A DNA stretch of 64,000 nucleotides from Alteromonas gilva. GTDB lineage: Bacteria > Pseudomonadota > Gammaproteobacteria > Enterobacterales > Alteromonadaceae. The first letter of the stretch is position 1; the number at the start of each line of letters is the position of its first letter. The stretch lies in NCBI RefSeq assembly GCF_028595265.1, contig NZ_JAQQXP010000005.1, forward strand, positions 69,962 to 133,961, in the 5' to 3' direction. This document shows positions 1 through 9,103 of this stretch, piece after piece. The notes under the pieces were generated by a model. That model did not search any database. It worked only from the letters and a program-made list of their open reading frames with translations, and was not told where the DNA came from. The position numbers and the translations under genes are program-made.

Positions 1-198
1 AGTTAAATGCGCATGGGCTTCAACCATGCCTGGCATCAAGGTTTTACCCTCAGCATTTATCACAAAATCGCCATCACCTTCAGGGATGGTGATTCTGCTA
101 ATCTGAACAATTTTTTTATCTTCTATTACAACAGAACCTACATACAAGTTACTGCCGCTACCATCAAATATATTGGCGTCTTTAATTATCGTGCGCAT
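1..198 (-). CDS. Amidohydrolase family protein, N-terminal fragment (cut by window edge)
   Basis: Only the first 66 codons are present; the gene runs off the left edge. The N-terminus forms the beta-rich strand region typical of imidazolonepropionase-like and dihydroorotase-like amidohydrolases. It ends in PGMVEAHAHLT, which matches the family hallmark PGxxDxHxH that supplies the first two metal-binding histidines, here with Glu in place of the usual Asp. The start is the ATG at 196-198. It lies 92 bp downstream of a LysR gene on the same strand. The substrate cannot be inferred from this part. It is a cytoplasmic-type N-terminus with no signal peptide in view. Confidence 0.75.
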   Translation of the reverse strand, partial: MRTIIKDANIFDGSGSNLYVGSVVIEDKKIVQISRITIPEGDGDFVINAEGKTLMPGMVEAHAHLT

Positions 199-290
199 CA
201 GCGTCACCTATTCATTTTGTCCACTTTCTTATCTTGGCATTCTCAGTTATTTGTTCAAATATTTATTTTTTTGTTAAACATAGGTAAAAA

Positions 291-1190
291 CTATACATCA
301 AAGCTTTGTACCGTATGGTCGATAAACGCTTGTGCAATGGCAGGGAGTTTCCTTTCTGCTAACCACAACAACCCAACTTTTCTTTGGAACGCAATGCCCT
401 CGATTCTAATGGCGCGTAATGACTTGTTTTGCAGTTCAGTTTTGACGACTTCATTAGGCAAGATAGTAATATAACGCGATGAGCTTACGATGAACTTAGT
501 GGTTAGTAATGAATCGCATGAAATAGAATTAGCAGGTAGGGCTGCATCACTATTAATAAAAAGAGCATCGATTTGCCTGCGAAACCCTCCAACTTTATCC
601 GGTAATACCCATCTCGCTGTTGCCAGTTGTTTGAGACTCATTTTTTCTGGTAAATCATCGTTGGCGCGCCCAACAATGATCGAAAATGGGTCACTCATAA
701 CCGGGAGCTCACAAAAATCTTCTGGAGAGTCAGTCGCACCAGATGTTAATATTGCCAAGTCCAATTCATAACTTCGCAATAAACGTTGCGCTTTGGCGTC
801 ATGACACTCAACAATACGTAAATTAAATCTTGGGTATTGTTCACTGAAACTACTAATGACTTTTCCAAATACAGACGCCAGTGCCCCCGGCGTGCCGCCT
901 ATATTCAAAGGTCCACCAATATGCTCAGCCAACAGTTTAATTTCCTCTTGTGCCGACACCAGTAAGCTATCAACAGCCTGTGCTTTTATCTTTAGTGCCT
1001 CACCTGCTGGAGTCAGCAAAATTCCCTGTCGATTTCTTTCAAATAATTTTGTGGCAAGCACTCTTTCAAGTTGATTAATTGCTACAGATACAGATGGCTG
1101 TGAAAGGTGCTCTGCCCGAGCGGCACCACTAATTGTACCTTCCCGGCATACAGCCAGGAATAACCGAAGCGTTCTCGGATCAATGCGCAT
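291..1190 (-). CDS. LysR family transcriptional regulator
   Basis: A 299-residue DNA-binding regulator. The N-terminal winged helix-turn-helix (about residues 3-60) contains the family pattern TISGAARAEHLSQPSVSVAI followed by an NRQGILLTPAGEAL wing. The rest (about 90-295) is a periplasmic-binding-protein-like effector domain. I place the start at the ATG at 1190 because GGAGGG lies about 6 bases upstream; an in-frame start 24 bases further out is possible but lacks that site. It points away from the broken nucleoside hydrolase across 338 bp, the usual layout of a LysR gene and its target. It lies upstream of the amidohydrolase on the same strand. The effector is unknown. Confidence 0.9.
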   Translation of the reverse strand: MRIDPRTLRLFLAVCREGTISGAARAEHLSQPSVSVAINQLERVLATKLFERNRQGILLTPAGEALKIKAQAVDSLLVSAQEEIKLLAEHIGGPLNIGGTPGALASVFGKVISSFSEQYPRFNLRIVECHDAKAQRLLRSYELDLAILTSGATDSPEDFCELPVMSDPFSIIVGRANDDLPEKMSLKQLATARWVLPDKVGGFRRQIDALFINSDAALPANSISCDSLLTTKFIVSSSRYITILPNEVVKTELQNKSLRAIRIEGIAFQRKVGLLWLAERKLPAIAQAFIDHTVQSFDV

Positions 1191-1528
1191 ATATCCCTCC
1201 CTTACCATTAACATTTTATATACAAGTCATTTTAAATAAAGTCTAACTAATGGTCGTAGTTTTCTCACTTAATGCCTGGAATCGTAAAGCATGTTCGAAT
1301 CAAAACGTTTCCTGTTTCGCTTTGAATAGATTTAATCAGCGAGCTGAACCTTACTTGCTACTGTTTCGCAAATATCCATGCCAGCTTGAATTTGCATAAT
1401 TGATTCGCTCAGTTCACCGCCCCATCACAATATAGAGAAAAGCTATATAGTCGTTAGATATTATTATTTTATAACATACATAGAAATGTTAATAATACGT
1501 TTCTAATAAATTAAAATAATTAAACCCG
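1191..1528. other. AT-rich intergenic region with a possible gene remnant
   Basis: No intact gene is visible. The stretch separates the LysR gene from the divergent nucleoside-hydrolase pseudogene and should hold their promoters. On the minus strand, 1332-1424 is an open run of 30 codons ending in TAA with a protein-like C-terminus (SIMQIQAGMDICETVASKVQ), but it has no start and is closed by a TGA just upstream. It may be the tail of a deleted gene, or chance. Confidence 0.35.
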
Positions 1529-2463
1529 ATGACATGTTTCATTTTGATCTCGACCTTAATGTCTTCTTTTTGCTGTTTTGCAGAAAATAATTACATACCT
1601 CAAAAGCCGAGTTACCGGATAATTGTTGATAACGATTTTGCAAGCGATCCCGATGGATTAGCGGCCCTGGCACATCAGTTACTGGCATTAAAGGCCACAG
1701 TGACACTCATTACAGTCTGGACTGAACCCTAATTCGCACAAATTAGTTACGGCGATTCAGATACAGCACAGGCCGGCAAACGTCGTGCTGAGCACCTGAC
1801 ACAACTAATGAAGCTCACCCAGCTCCTTTTGCTGCAGGCAGGGACGTAAGCGCTACACGCGATGATAACCAACCGTCAGCTGCGGCACTTGCAATAGTAG
1901 AAGCGGCAACGAGAAATGATGAGTTACCTTTAATTATAACGGTCGGGGGCCCGCTAACGAACTGAGCAGAGGACTTAAAACTTGACCCACCTATTGCCAA
2001 TAAGATGTCAGTTACTTGGATTGGCGGTGGCAATTATCAAGAAGGCGGTTGGGAATATAACTTGTCGACAGATCTGGTCGCGGCGCAATACGTCGTTGAA
2101 CAAAGCAATATTCCAATTTGGCAAATTCCGCTAACAACATATCGGCAAGTTCAATATTCAGCCGCAGAAATACGGAACGATTTTAAACCCTGTTTCACCC
2201 GTCACACATTGGCTCTACAACTTATGTGCAACATTGTCTGATTTTATAGAGATGGGCGGTTCCTTAATACCATGATATTGCTCAGTGCACTGAGCCCCTA
2301 ATCAAGTAAATTTCCAGACTTAAACGCAAGGTGTATTAACGATGACTCAACTTATGGTGAGGAAATAGCAAACAGGAAGATAAGCGTGTTCACCGATGTA
2401 GATACAAGAATGACCTTTGCCGATTTTATTGCCACGTTGAAAATAAATTCGACTAATAATTGA
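1529..2463 (+). pseudogene. Inosine-uridine-type nucleoside hydrolase, multiply frameshifted
   Basis: Read across frames, the region rebuilds an exported nucleoside hydrolase. A signal-like N-terminus (1529-1590) is followed by DNDFASDPDGLAALAHQLL, a variant of the family's Asp-rich metal/ribose loop. Then come HPAPFAAGRDVSATRDD (1816 on), VTWIGGGNYQEGGWEYNLST (from about 2008), HWLYNLCATLSDFIEMGGS (2207 on) and a C-terminus VFTDVDTRMTFADF ending at TGA 2461. In-frame stops lie at 1730, 1963, 2273 and 2299. Frame changes occur near 1810, between 2185 and 2207, and near 2276. With this many lesions it cannot make a working enzyme. It faces away from the LysR gene, which probably once controlled it. 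The family assignment is from motif recall. Confidence 0.75.
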
Positions 2464-2887
2464 CCAAACAATAAATTTAATTTTCCCCAACAAGAGCACC
2501 TAATGACTATTTGATGGAACGCAATTGTTCGGCGCCTAGTTCGGCAATGCTTGATTGGCACCAGTGAAGCATTGCCGTTTCCGCTGATAGTAAACGAGAG
2601 CATCAACCAGCATGGAGCAGAAAAAGAATTACGCGAGCGAGAAGTCGGTCAATATCGATAGCGAAATTACCATGGCGTCATGAGAAGTCGCAATTATTAA
2701 AGAAGGATATGCTTTGACCTATATGTTTTGGTTCGAAATTTTAAACCGACTCTGTGCAAGGAATGTGTACGCTTATCGGCAACTCAAAAGCAAAACCAAC
2801 ATTTGAGAACCACTCACAAAGCCATTTAATTGGCACTTAATTCATGCTTTCCCTTCAAATTTCATAACCTGGTGCTGGAATCGACAA
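2464..2887. other. Intergenic region, no intact gene, possible further remnant
   Basis: Lies between the nucleoside-hydrolase pseudogene and the 3' end of parE. On the plus strand, 2515-2658 is open for 48 codons between a TGA and a TAG and reads like protein (CLIGTSEALPFPLIV, then NQHGAEKELREREVG). It has no start codon or recognisable family. It may be a fragment of a second decayed gene. No terminator, tRNA or repeat is obvious. Confidence 0.3.
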
Positions 2888-4780
2888 TTATATCACCTCG
2901 GCCAGGTTGCCTTTACTTTCCAGCCATTGCTTGCGATCGCCGGAGCGCTTCTTGGCCAGTAGCATGTCCATCATCTCCATCATATCTTCGCTGTCATCAG
3001 CGGTGAGCTGAACCAAACGGCGCGTATTGGGGTCCATGGTGGTTTCACGCAATTGTAACGGGTTCATTTCGCCCAATCCTTTAAAGCGCTGTACGTTGAC
3101 TTTTCCGCGCTTTTTATCGGCTTCAATACGGTCGAGGATGCCCTGTTTTTCTGCGTCGTCAAGGGCGTAAAAGACCTCTTTGCCCACATCAATACGATAC
3201 AGCGGAGGCATCGCCACATACACGTGACCGGCGTTAACCAATGAACGGAAATGGCGCACGAACAAGGCGCAGAGTAAGGTGGCAATATGCAGCCCGTCAG
3301 AGTCGGCATCTGCCAGGATACAGATTTTACCATAGCGTAAACCGGTTAAATCTTCGGAGTCCGGATCGATACCTAGTGCTACTGAAATATCGTGAATTTC
3401 CTGTGAGGCGAGAATTTGCCCTGAGTCCACTTCCCAGCTGTTCAGTATTTTTCCGCGTAACGGCATAATCGCCTGAAACTCACGGTCGCGGGCTTGCTTA
3501 GCAGATCCCCCTGCCGAGTCACCTTCTACCAGGAACAGTTCAGACTGGGTGATATCCTGCGAACCACAGTCGGTGAGCTTACCGGGTAAAGCCGGTCCCT
3601 GGGTGACTTTTTTACGTGCGACTTTTTTGTTCTGACGAAGGCGACGCTGGGCATTATTGATACACATCTCGGCCAGCCCTTCGGCCACGTCGGTATGTTG
3701 GTTAAGCCACAAACTGAAGGCGTCTTTAACCACACCAGAGACAAAAGCCGACGCCTGTCGTGACGACAAGCGTTCTTTGGTTTGACCGGCAAACTGTGGG
3801 TCGTGCATTTTGGTTGATAAAATATAGGCGCAGCGATCCCAGATATCATCGGGAGTGAGCTTTACGCCACGCGGCAGTAAATTGCGAAACTCACAAAACT
3901 CCCGCATAGACTCAAGCAGCCCCTGCCGCAAACCGTTTACATGCGTCCCGCCCTGAGCAGTGGGTATCAGGTTTACATAACTTTCGGTGGTCAGTTCGCC
4001 GCCCTCGGGCAGCCACATGACTGCCCAGTCCGCCGCTTCACCATTGCCACTGAAGCTGCCGGTAAAGGGCACATCGTCAGGCAGGGTTATGTATTCTTTT
4101 ACGGCGCTGAGCAAATAATCCTGTAAGCCATCTTCGTAGTACCACTCGTGACTTTCTTTGCTTATTTTATCGTCAAACCTGATGCGCAGGCCCGGACACA
4201 ATACTGCTTTAGCACGCAAATTATGGCACAGCTTCGCAACCGAAAATTTTGCTGAATCGAAGTACTGCGGATCTGGCCAGAAACGAACACTGGTACCTGT
4301 GTTGCGCCGGCCACAGGTATCGATAACCTTTAAATCTTCAATGCGGTCGCCATCGGCAAAGACAATTAAATATACCTGACTGTCGCGGCGAATGGTCACT
4401 TCGACCCGGTTAGACAGCGCATTCACAACCGAAATTCCTACCCCGTGCAAACCACCTGAGTATTCATAGTTTTTATTGGAGAACTTACCCCCGGCGTGCA
4501 GCTTGGTCATGATCAATTCGACGCCGGAAATTTTTTCCTCCGGGTGAATATCCACTGGCATGCCGCGCCCATCATCAACCACTTCCAACGACTGATCTTC
4601 GTGCAGCACTACCTTTATATTTGTGGCATGTCCGGCCAGGGCTTCATCAACGCTGTTATCAATAACTTCCTGACCAAGATGGTTGGGTCGGGTCGTATCG
4701 GTATACATTCCCGGACGCCGTTTAACCGGCTCCAGACCATTTAGGACTTCAATTGCATCTGAATTATATTGGTTCGACAT
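2888..4780 (-). CDS. parE: DNA topoisomerase IV subunit B
   Basis: The ATPase subunit of topoisomerase IV, which with ParC decatenates daughter chromosomes. At 630 residues it matches the usual ParE length and is shorter than GyrB. Visible are the GHKL ATP site (IDNSVDEALAG near residue 41, then DGRGMPVDIHPEE and GGLHGVG), the transducer region, and the TOPRIM domain with EGDSAGGSAKQ and the metal-binding DADSDGLHI, followed by the conserved C-terminus with FKGLGEMNP. The start ATG is at 4780. It sits downstream of yqiA with a 138 bp gap, in the same order as the enterobacterial nudF-yqiB-cpdA-yqiA-parE cluster. Confidence 0.97.
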   Translation of the reverse strand: MSNQYNSDAIEVLNGLEPVKRRPGMYTDTTRPNHLGQEVIDNSVDEALAGHATNIKVVLHEDQSLEVVDDGRGMPVDIHPEEKISGVELIMTKLHAGGKFSNKNYEYSGGLHGVGISVVNALSNRVEVTIRRDSQVYLIVFADGDRIEDLKVIDTCGRRNTGTSVRFWPDPQYFDSAKFSVAKLCHNLRAKAVLCPGLRIRFDDKISKESHEWYYEDGLQDYLLSAVKEYITLPDDVPFTGSFSGNGEAADWAVMWLPEGGELTTESYVNLIPTAQGGTHVNGLRQGLLESMREFCEFRNLLPRGVKLTPDDIWDRCAYILSTKMHDPQFAGQTKERLSSRQASAFVSGVVKDAFSLWLNQHTDVAEGLAEMCINNAQRRLRQNKKVARKKVTQGPALPGKLTDCGSQDITQSELFLVEGDSAGGSAKQARDREFQAIMPLRGKILNSWEVDSGQILASQEIHDISVALGIDPDSEDLTGLRYGKICILADADSDGLHIATLLCALFVRHFRSLVNAGHVYVAMPPLYRIDVGKEVFYALDDAEKQGILDRIEADKKRGKVNVQRFKGLGEMNPLQLRETTMDPNTRRLVQLTADDSEDMMEMMDMLLAKKRSGDRKQWLESKGNLAEVI

Positions 4781-4918
4781 TGTTATGATTATTCTTTATG
4801 TTGGGCTGCACACGCATAGCAATGAAACTGCCAGCACTGTCGGCTAAAATTGCAACGAGTGCAATGATGTTATCAGGCGCCCGACGTGAGCGCAATTCGC
4901 CTCGTGTACGCGGGTTAG

Positions 4919-5509
4919 TCAATCCTGACGACCTTGCAAGAAGCGCATAATTTCGCCAAGGTGATCTTCATATCCAACGAAGCTGTGATCGCCACCTTGC
5001 TCAATACACACCGACGCGCCTTCATAGTGCGCTGCCGCAAGTCGATAGTCGAGCGTTTCATCACCGGTTTGCAACAATACGTGATAGCGCTGCGGGTTAG
5101 CCAATACAGGTTGATAAAAATCACGAATATGGTCGATATCATCACTGCGTAAAATAAAACGTTTATTCGTATACGGATTTTCATGTTCGCCGAGGTAATC
5201 CTGCAGCAACTCGAAGGGTTTCACGGCGGGGTTTATCAGTACCGCACGCCCACCGAATTGCTCCACCAGCCAGGTAGCCAGATAACCGCCCATCGAACTG
5301 CCAATCACCCGTAACCCCTGCGTCAGGATCTTTGGCTGTTGTGTGAGCAGGTCGTTAAGCTGTGCCGCCAGCCGGGCAGGAGAATTGGATAGCTCAGGGC
5401 AAATAAATTCGACATCAGGATGCTGATTTTGCAGGTAAGCCCGGGTTTGCTGCGCCTTGATTGAGTGTGGTGAACTTAAAAAACCATGCAAATACAAAAT
5501 GCAGTTCAT
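4919..5509 (-). CDS. yqiA: YqiA-type alpha/beta-hydrolase esterase
   Basis: A 196-residue single-domain hydrolase of the UPF0227/YqiA group, known as a short-chain esterase in E. coli. It starts MNCILYLHGFLSSPHS, giving the oxyanion-hole HGF motif. The nucleophile elbow is GSSMGGYLA (near residue 70) and the catalytic His lies in GGDHSFVGYEDH near the C-terminus. Its start codon overlaps the stop of cpdA by four bases, so the two are translationally coupled. The biological substrate is not known for the family. Confidence 0.92.
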   Translation of the reverse strand: MNCILYLHGFLSSPHSIKAQQTRAYLQNQHPDVEFICPELSNSPARLAAQLNDLLTQQPKILTQGLRVIGSSMGGYLATWLVEQFGGRAVLINPAVKPFELLQDYLGEHENPYTNKRFILRSDDIDHIRDFYQPVLANPQRYHVLLQTGDETLDYRLAAAHYEGASVCIEQGGDHSFVGYEDHLGEIMRFLQGRQD

Positions 5510-6237
5510 GCAATCCTCACAATTGTGGTACTGAGCTTAGCGCTATCACTGGTAATAATTCGATAACCTGCGGGCGCATCTGATACGCCAAAGTCTTTAC
5601 TTAACTGCCATTGCCAACAGGTTGACGGTACTCCATACACCGGGCAACCGTTTAACTGCGCAGCATAATCGGCATGAATATGACCGTGCAACAGCATGGC
5701 AATCGGATTTGCCAGTACAAAGTCCGATAGCGCCTGGGTATTACGCAAGGCGTGTTTGTCCATCCAACTCTGCGTAGGTACCGGATGATGGTGCAATGCC
5801 AACACGTGGACATTATCGGCTTGCGCCGCTATCGCCCCGGCAATCACCATCAGCTGCTTTTCGCACACGTAGCCCAGGGTTCCCTGATCGCGGGTGTCCA
5901 GCCCATGTACAATAGTGTCGCCGACTTGCCAGGGCTGGCCCGGCTTTAGCCACTGATTAGACAAATGCCCTGAAAACCCGCTGTTGTTATCGTGATTACC
6001 GGGTATTACACGCCAGTTAAGGTCGCCACAATAATACGCCATCAAAGATAAGAACAGCTGATAACTCAACGCGCTTCCGTCACCACTGATATCACCGGTA
6101 ACTAATACACCATCGGGCTTTTCTGCAGCCACAGCTTGCAATACCTTACTTAACGAACGGGCAGGACTGATGTTTGCGTAACCTGCCTGGTCGGGCGCAG
6201 CAAAAAGGTGGCAGTCGGAAATCTGAACCAGTTTCAT
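5506..6237 (-). CDS. cpdA: 3',5'-cyclic-AMP phosphodiesterase CpdA
   Basis: A 243-residue calcineurin-like metallophosphoesterase that hydrolyses cAMP to AMP and so damps CRP signalling. The metal ligand motifs run in order: SDCHLF (residues 7-12), TGDISGDG, GNHDNN, HHHPVPT and GHIHADYA. The canonical GDxHxG block here begins ISDCHLFA, as in enterobacterial CpdA. It follows yqiB directly (stop at 6238, start at 6237) and overlaps yqiA by four bases, so it belongs to the nudF-yqiB-cpdA-yqiA operon. Confidence 0.93.
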   Translation of the reverse strand: MKLVQISDCHLFAAPDQAGYANISPARSLSKVLQAVAAEKPDGVLVTGDISGDGSALSYQLFLSLMAYYCGDLNWRVIPGNHDNNSGFSGHLSNQWLKPGQPWQVGDTIVHGLDTRDQGTLGYVCEKQLMVIAGAIAAQADNVHVLALHHHPVPTQSWMDKHALRNTQALSDFVLANPIAMLLHGHIHADYAAQLNGCPVYGVPSTCWQWQLSKDFGVSDAPAGYRIITSDSAKLSTTIVRIA

Positions 6238-6675
6238 TTAAACGGAGGCTATGGGCCGGGCATTGTGGTTATGACAAAAATGCAGCCACTCAGTTAAAAA
6301 CAGGTTCACCATATGCTTTTCGTTACGTAAGCGCATTTTGGCGTTGGGGTATTGATAAGAGGGTGCCAGTGCGCCGGCATTCTGACTGGAAAGAACTTCT
6401 GCCATGCGCGCATCATGATACAGCCTGACGGTCATCGCAGGCTTCAAATAATCCGGTGCACTGAGACTGATTTGTTCAACCAACAGGGTACTGGTGTAAC
6501 GCGCCGAATCCAGAATTTGAATGCGATAAGTCAGGCCATGCCCGGCCGTAAAGCGGTACGTTAATTCGGCGGTATCGCAGTCAGGTAACATGGCTAACAG
6601 GTGCACATAATTACGCTCACAAATTGCTTGTAAGGTGGGCAGATTTGGAACGTACTTGCGCTGTTTATTTGTCAC
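6238..6675 (-). CDS. yqiB: DUF1249 protein YqiB
   Basis: A 145-residue protein of the DUF1249 family, always found beside nudF and cpdA in gammaproteobacteria and of unknown function. It is rich in aromatic and basic residues (LYHDARMAEVLSSQ, LTEWLHFCHNH) and has no membrane segment or signal peptide. The start overlaps the 3' end of nudF by 11 bases, and the stop touches the start of cpdA, so it is part of the same transcript. Confidence 0.9.
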   Translation of the reverse strand: MTNKQRKYVPNLPTLQAICERNYVHLLAMLPDCDTAELTYRFTAGHGLTYRIQILDSARYTSTLLVEQISLSAPDYLKPAMTVRLYHDARMAEVLSSQNAGALAPSYQYPNAKMRLRNEKHMVNLFLTEWLHFCHNHNARPIASV

Positions 6676-7297
6676 CGTGTTGCCACTGCTGTAATAAAGT
6701 TTGCTTGTTCATAAAAAACCATTGTAACGCAATAATGCTTGCGGCGTTGTCTATTTTACCATCAGCAAGCCATTTTCTGACGGTTTCTTCGCCAACCCGA
6801 AGCACTAAAATATCCTCCGACTCTTCCGCTAAACCATGAATCCCATCGGCTTTGGTCGAGTCAGTAGCCGCGACATAAATATGCAACCGCTCGGTGGTGC
6901 CCCCGGGGCTCGGCAGGTAACTCAGCGCTTTGGTTAAATGTGTCAGTTCGATGCCGGCCTCTTCCTGCGCCTCACGCAAACACACATTCTCTGCAGTTTC
7001 ACCCTCGTCGATAATCCCAGCGATGATTTCGATTAACCACGGCTTGTCTGAGGTAGGCAACGCGCCAACACGCACCTGCTCAATCAGCACAAATTCCCGG
7101 GTAACCGGATCGTAGGGAAGAACCGCCGCTGCGTGCCCCCGCTCAAAGATCTCGCGGCTAATGGTTTCGGTCCAGCTACCGTCATACTTTTTGTGTCTAA
7201 AGTCGTAGCGAACCATATCAAAGAAACCCTCGTATAATGGTTCTTTAGTTATAATCTCCACGTCCTGTGAGTTGAAACGTTGAATTTTCGCTGTCAT
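6665..7297 (-). CDS. nudF: ADP-ribose diphosphatase
   Basis: A 210-residue Nudix hydrolase that cleaves ADP-ribose to AMP and ribose 5-phosphate. The Nudix box runs from GIIDEGETAENVCLREAQEE to AGI, with the metal-binding REAQEE glutamates intact. The N-terminal dimerisation domain (DVEIITKEPLYEGFFDMVRY) is typical of NudF. AGAG lies about eight bases before the ATG at 7297. It is the first gene of the leftward operon and is divergent from tolC across 323 bp. Confidence 0.93.
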   Translation of the reverse strand: MTAKIQRFNSQDVEIITKEPLYEGFFDMVRYDFRHKKYDGSWTETISREIFERGHAAAVLPYDPVTREFVLIEQVRVGALPTSDKPWLIEIIAGIIDEGETAENVCLREAQEEAGIELTHLTKALSYLPSPGGTTERLHIYVAATDSTKADGIHGLAEESEDILVLRVGEETVRKWLADGKIDNAASIIALQWFFMNKQTLLQQWQHGDK

Positions 7298-7620
7298 TGC
7301 ATTCTCTTTTATTGTTTAAACCAGTTAATATACGAAAATAGTTATTTACGATCACGCGTGTATTTATAATATGATGTTCTATTCATCCGTGGGTAAACGA
7401 GTATAACAGACACATATTCTGTTACACTTACGCATGCTCTGTTACGACTTTAATGTGTCATTTAATGCTTGTTTTTCTTAAAGTATGACATCACGGTTAA
7501 GCATAGTTCCAGAAGCGAGTGTCGCCCATAGAACAGTGGCCGGCCCTGTTTCGTTTGTACAGCAGGTCGTTAATAAACACTCTGAAGATAATAAACACAG
7601 TTTAGATTGAAGGCGAAAAC
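7298..7620. promoter_or_regulatory. Divergent nudF/tolC promoter region
   Basis: This 323 bp region must hold promoters for nudF (leftward) and tolC (rightward). It is AT-rich near nudF, with TATATT and TATAAT elements around 7330-7370, but no pair with good spacing stands out. GAAGGCG about seven bases before the tolC ATG is the likely ribosome site. No convincing short gene or stable RNA is visible. Confidence 0.5.
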
Positions 7621-9000
7621 ATGAAAAAAACACTTTTATCGCTAATGCTTGGGTTAGGAATGACAACACCAGTATTAGCAGATAGCTTATTGGACGTTTA
7701 TCAACAAGCCATGGCCAACGATCCTGTGGTAAACCGAGCAAAAGCACAGCGTGACGCTGCGTACCAGGCTATTCCGCTTAGCCGGGCACAGCTGTTGCCA
7801 CAAATTTCTGGCTCACTGGGTTATACCACCTCAACCAGTGAATCAACCCAGAATATCCAGAGAGAAGACGAAGAGGGTAACCCCACTTTTGAAATTGTTG
7901 ATGTAGAAGTCGATCGCGATAGCACCAGTTGGGGTGTCGATCTTAACATGTCATTGTACGATCATTCCCGCTGGTTAGGTTTAGACCAGGCAGAACTCAC
8001 TGCCGAACAAAGCGATGCGACCTATGCAGCAGCAGTTCAGGAGCTTATCGTTCGCACCGTGACAGCTTATCTGGATGTACTAAGAGCGCAGGACAACCTG
8101 GATTTTGTACGCGCTGAAAAACGCGCCATTGAGCGTCAGCTTGAGCAAACTAAACAACGCTTTGAGGTAGGACTGACAGCCATTACCGATGTACACGAAG
8201 CGCAGGCCAACTTCGATAGCACGGTAGCCCAGGAAATTGTCGCCGAAAACCGCATTGAACTGGCACGTGAAGCACTGCGAGTTATCACCGGTAAGTACCA
8301 TGACAATCTGTATGTACTGAATACCGAACGTTTTTCTGCCGCCGCGCCTTCACCACAGGATGTCACTGACTGGTTAGAAATCGCTGAGAACTCAAACCTC
8401 ACGTTATTAGCACAACGCCTGTCGATGGACGTTGCTAAAATGGACATTGATATTGCCTCTGCCGGACACTTACCAACGCTGGGATTAAATGCTTCCTACG
8501 GCAGTTCAAAATCGAAAGTGACCTCACCGTTTTTCGAGAATGAAACGCCATTTCAGGACAGTCAGAGCATAGGTATTTCACTGAACGTGCCCATCTACCA
8601 GGGTGGCTCGGTATCGGCACAGACAGATCGCGCCCGAGCGCAATTCGTGGCAGCAGGGGAAGATTTAGAACTGGCACACCGCCAGACAATCCAGTCGGTT
8701 CGCAGCTCTTACAATGATGTTAAAGCTGCCATCTCTACCATACGCGCACTGGAGCAAGCGGTACTATCGGCAGATAGTGCATTAAAAGCCACCGAAGCGG
8801 GCTTTGACGTGGGTACCCGTACGATTGTTGATGTGTTAAACAGTACCCGTAACCTGTTCGACGCGCGCGCTAATTTATCCGGTGCCCGTTACGACTTTAT
8901 TCAGGCTATGATCACGCTCAAGCAAGCCGCCGGCAACCTTAACGCGACCGATATAGAACTGGTCAGCAAAGGGTTACAACAGGCCAGCGCTGCCGAGTAA
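7621..9000 (+). CDS. tolC: Outer-membrane efflux channel TolC
   Basis: The trimeric outer-membrane exit duct for multidrug efflux pumps and type I secretion. It has a signal peptide (residues 1-20, cleaved after PVLA), then DSLLDVYQQAMANDP, the conserved TolC N-terminus. Two outer-membrane-efflux-protein repeats follow, each with long helices (for example RQLEQTKQRFEVGLTAITDV near 170-190 and the matching FDVGTRTIVDVLNSTRNLFDA near 390-410). At 459 residues it has the usual length. The position next to divergent nudF, as in E. coli, supports TolC over paralogues. A strong terminator follows. Confidence 0.95.
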   Translation: MKKTLLSLMLGLGMTTPVLADSLLDVYQQAMANDPVVNRAKAQRDAAYQAIPLSRAQLLPQISGSLGYTTSTSESTQNIQREDEEGNPTFEIVDVEVDRDSTSWGVDLNMSLYDHSRWLGLDQAELTAEQSDATYAAAVQELIVRTVTAYLDVLRAQDNLDFVRAEKRAIERQLEQTKQRFEVGLTAITDVHEAQANFDSTVAQEIVAENRIELAREALRVITGKYHDNLYVLNTERFSAAAPSPQDVTDWLEIAENSNLTLLAQRLSMDVAKMDIDIASAGHLPTLGLNASYGSSKSKVTSPFFENETPFQDSQSIGISLNVPIYQGGSVSAQTDRARAQFVAAGEDLELAHRQTIQSVRSSYNDVKAAISTIRALEQAVLSADSALKATEAGFDVGTRTIVDVLNSTRNLFDARANLSGARYDFIQAMITLKQAAGNLNATDIELVSKGLQQASAAE

Positions 9001-9018
9001 TTGCGGCTGCACAAGCCA

Positions 9019-9050
9019 TAAAAAAACGCGCTGTAAGAGCGCGTTTTTTT
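9019..9050 (+). terminator. Rho-independent terminator of tolC
   Basis: A GC-rich 7 bp stem, ACGCGCT/AGCGCGT with a 5-base loop, is flanked by A and T runs, so it could act in both directions. It lies 20 bp after the tolC stop. Confidence 0.9.
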
Positions 9051-9103
9051 GTGCAGGTGTAAAAGTTCACAGCAAAGATTACAGGCATACGTGACTGACG
9101 CCC

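Noticed and set aside
7..474. Open frame of 155 codons on the plus strand at the left edge
   Set aside because: It lies antisense to the amidohydrolase start and the end of the LysR gene, and its product has no family features. The minus-strand genes explain the region.
7478..7747. 89-codon open frame on the minus strand across the tolC start
   Set aside because: It overlaps the tolC signal peptide in antisense and has no ribosome site or conserved motif.
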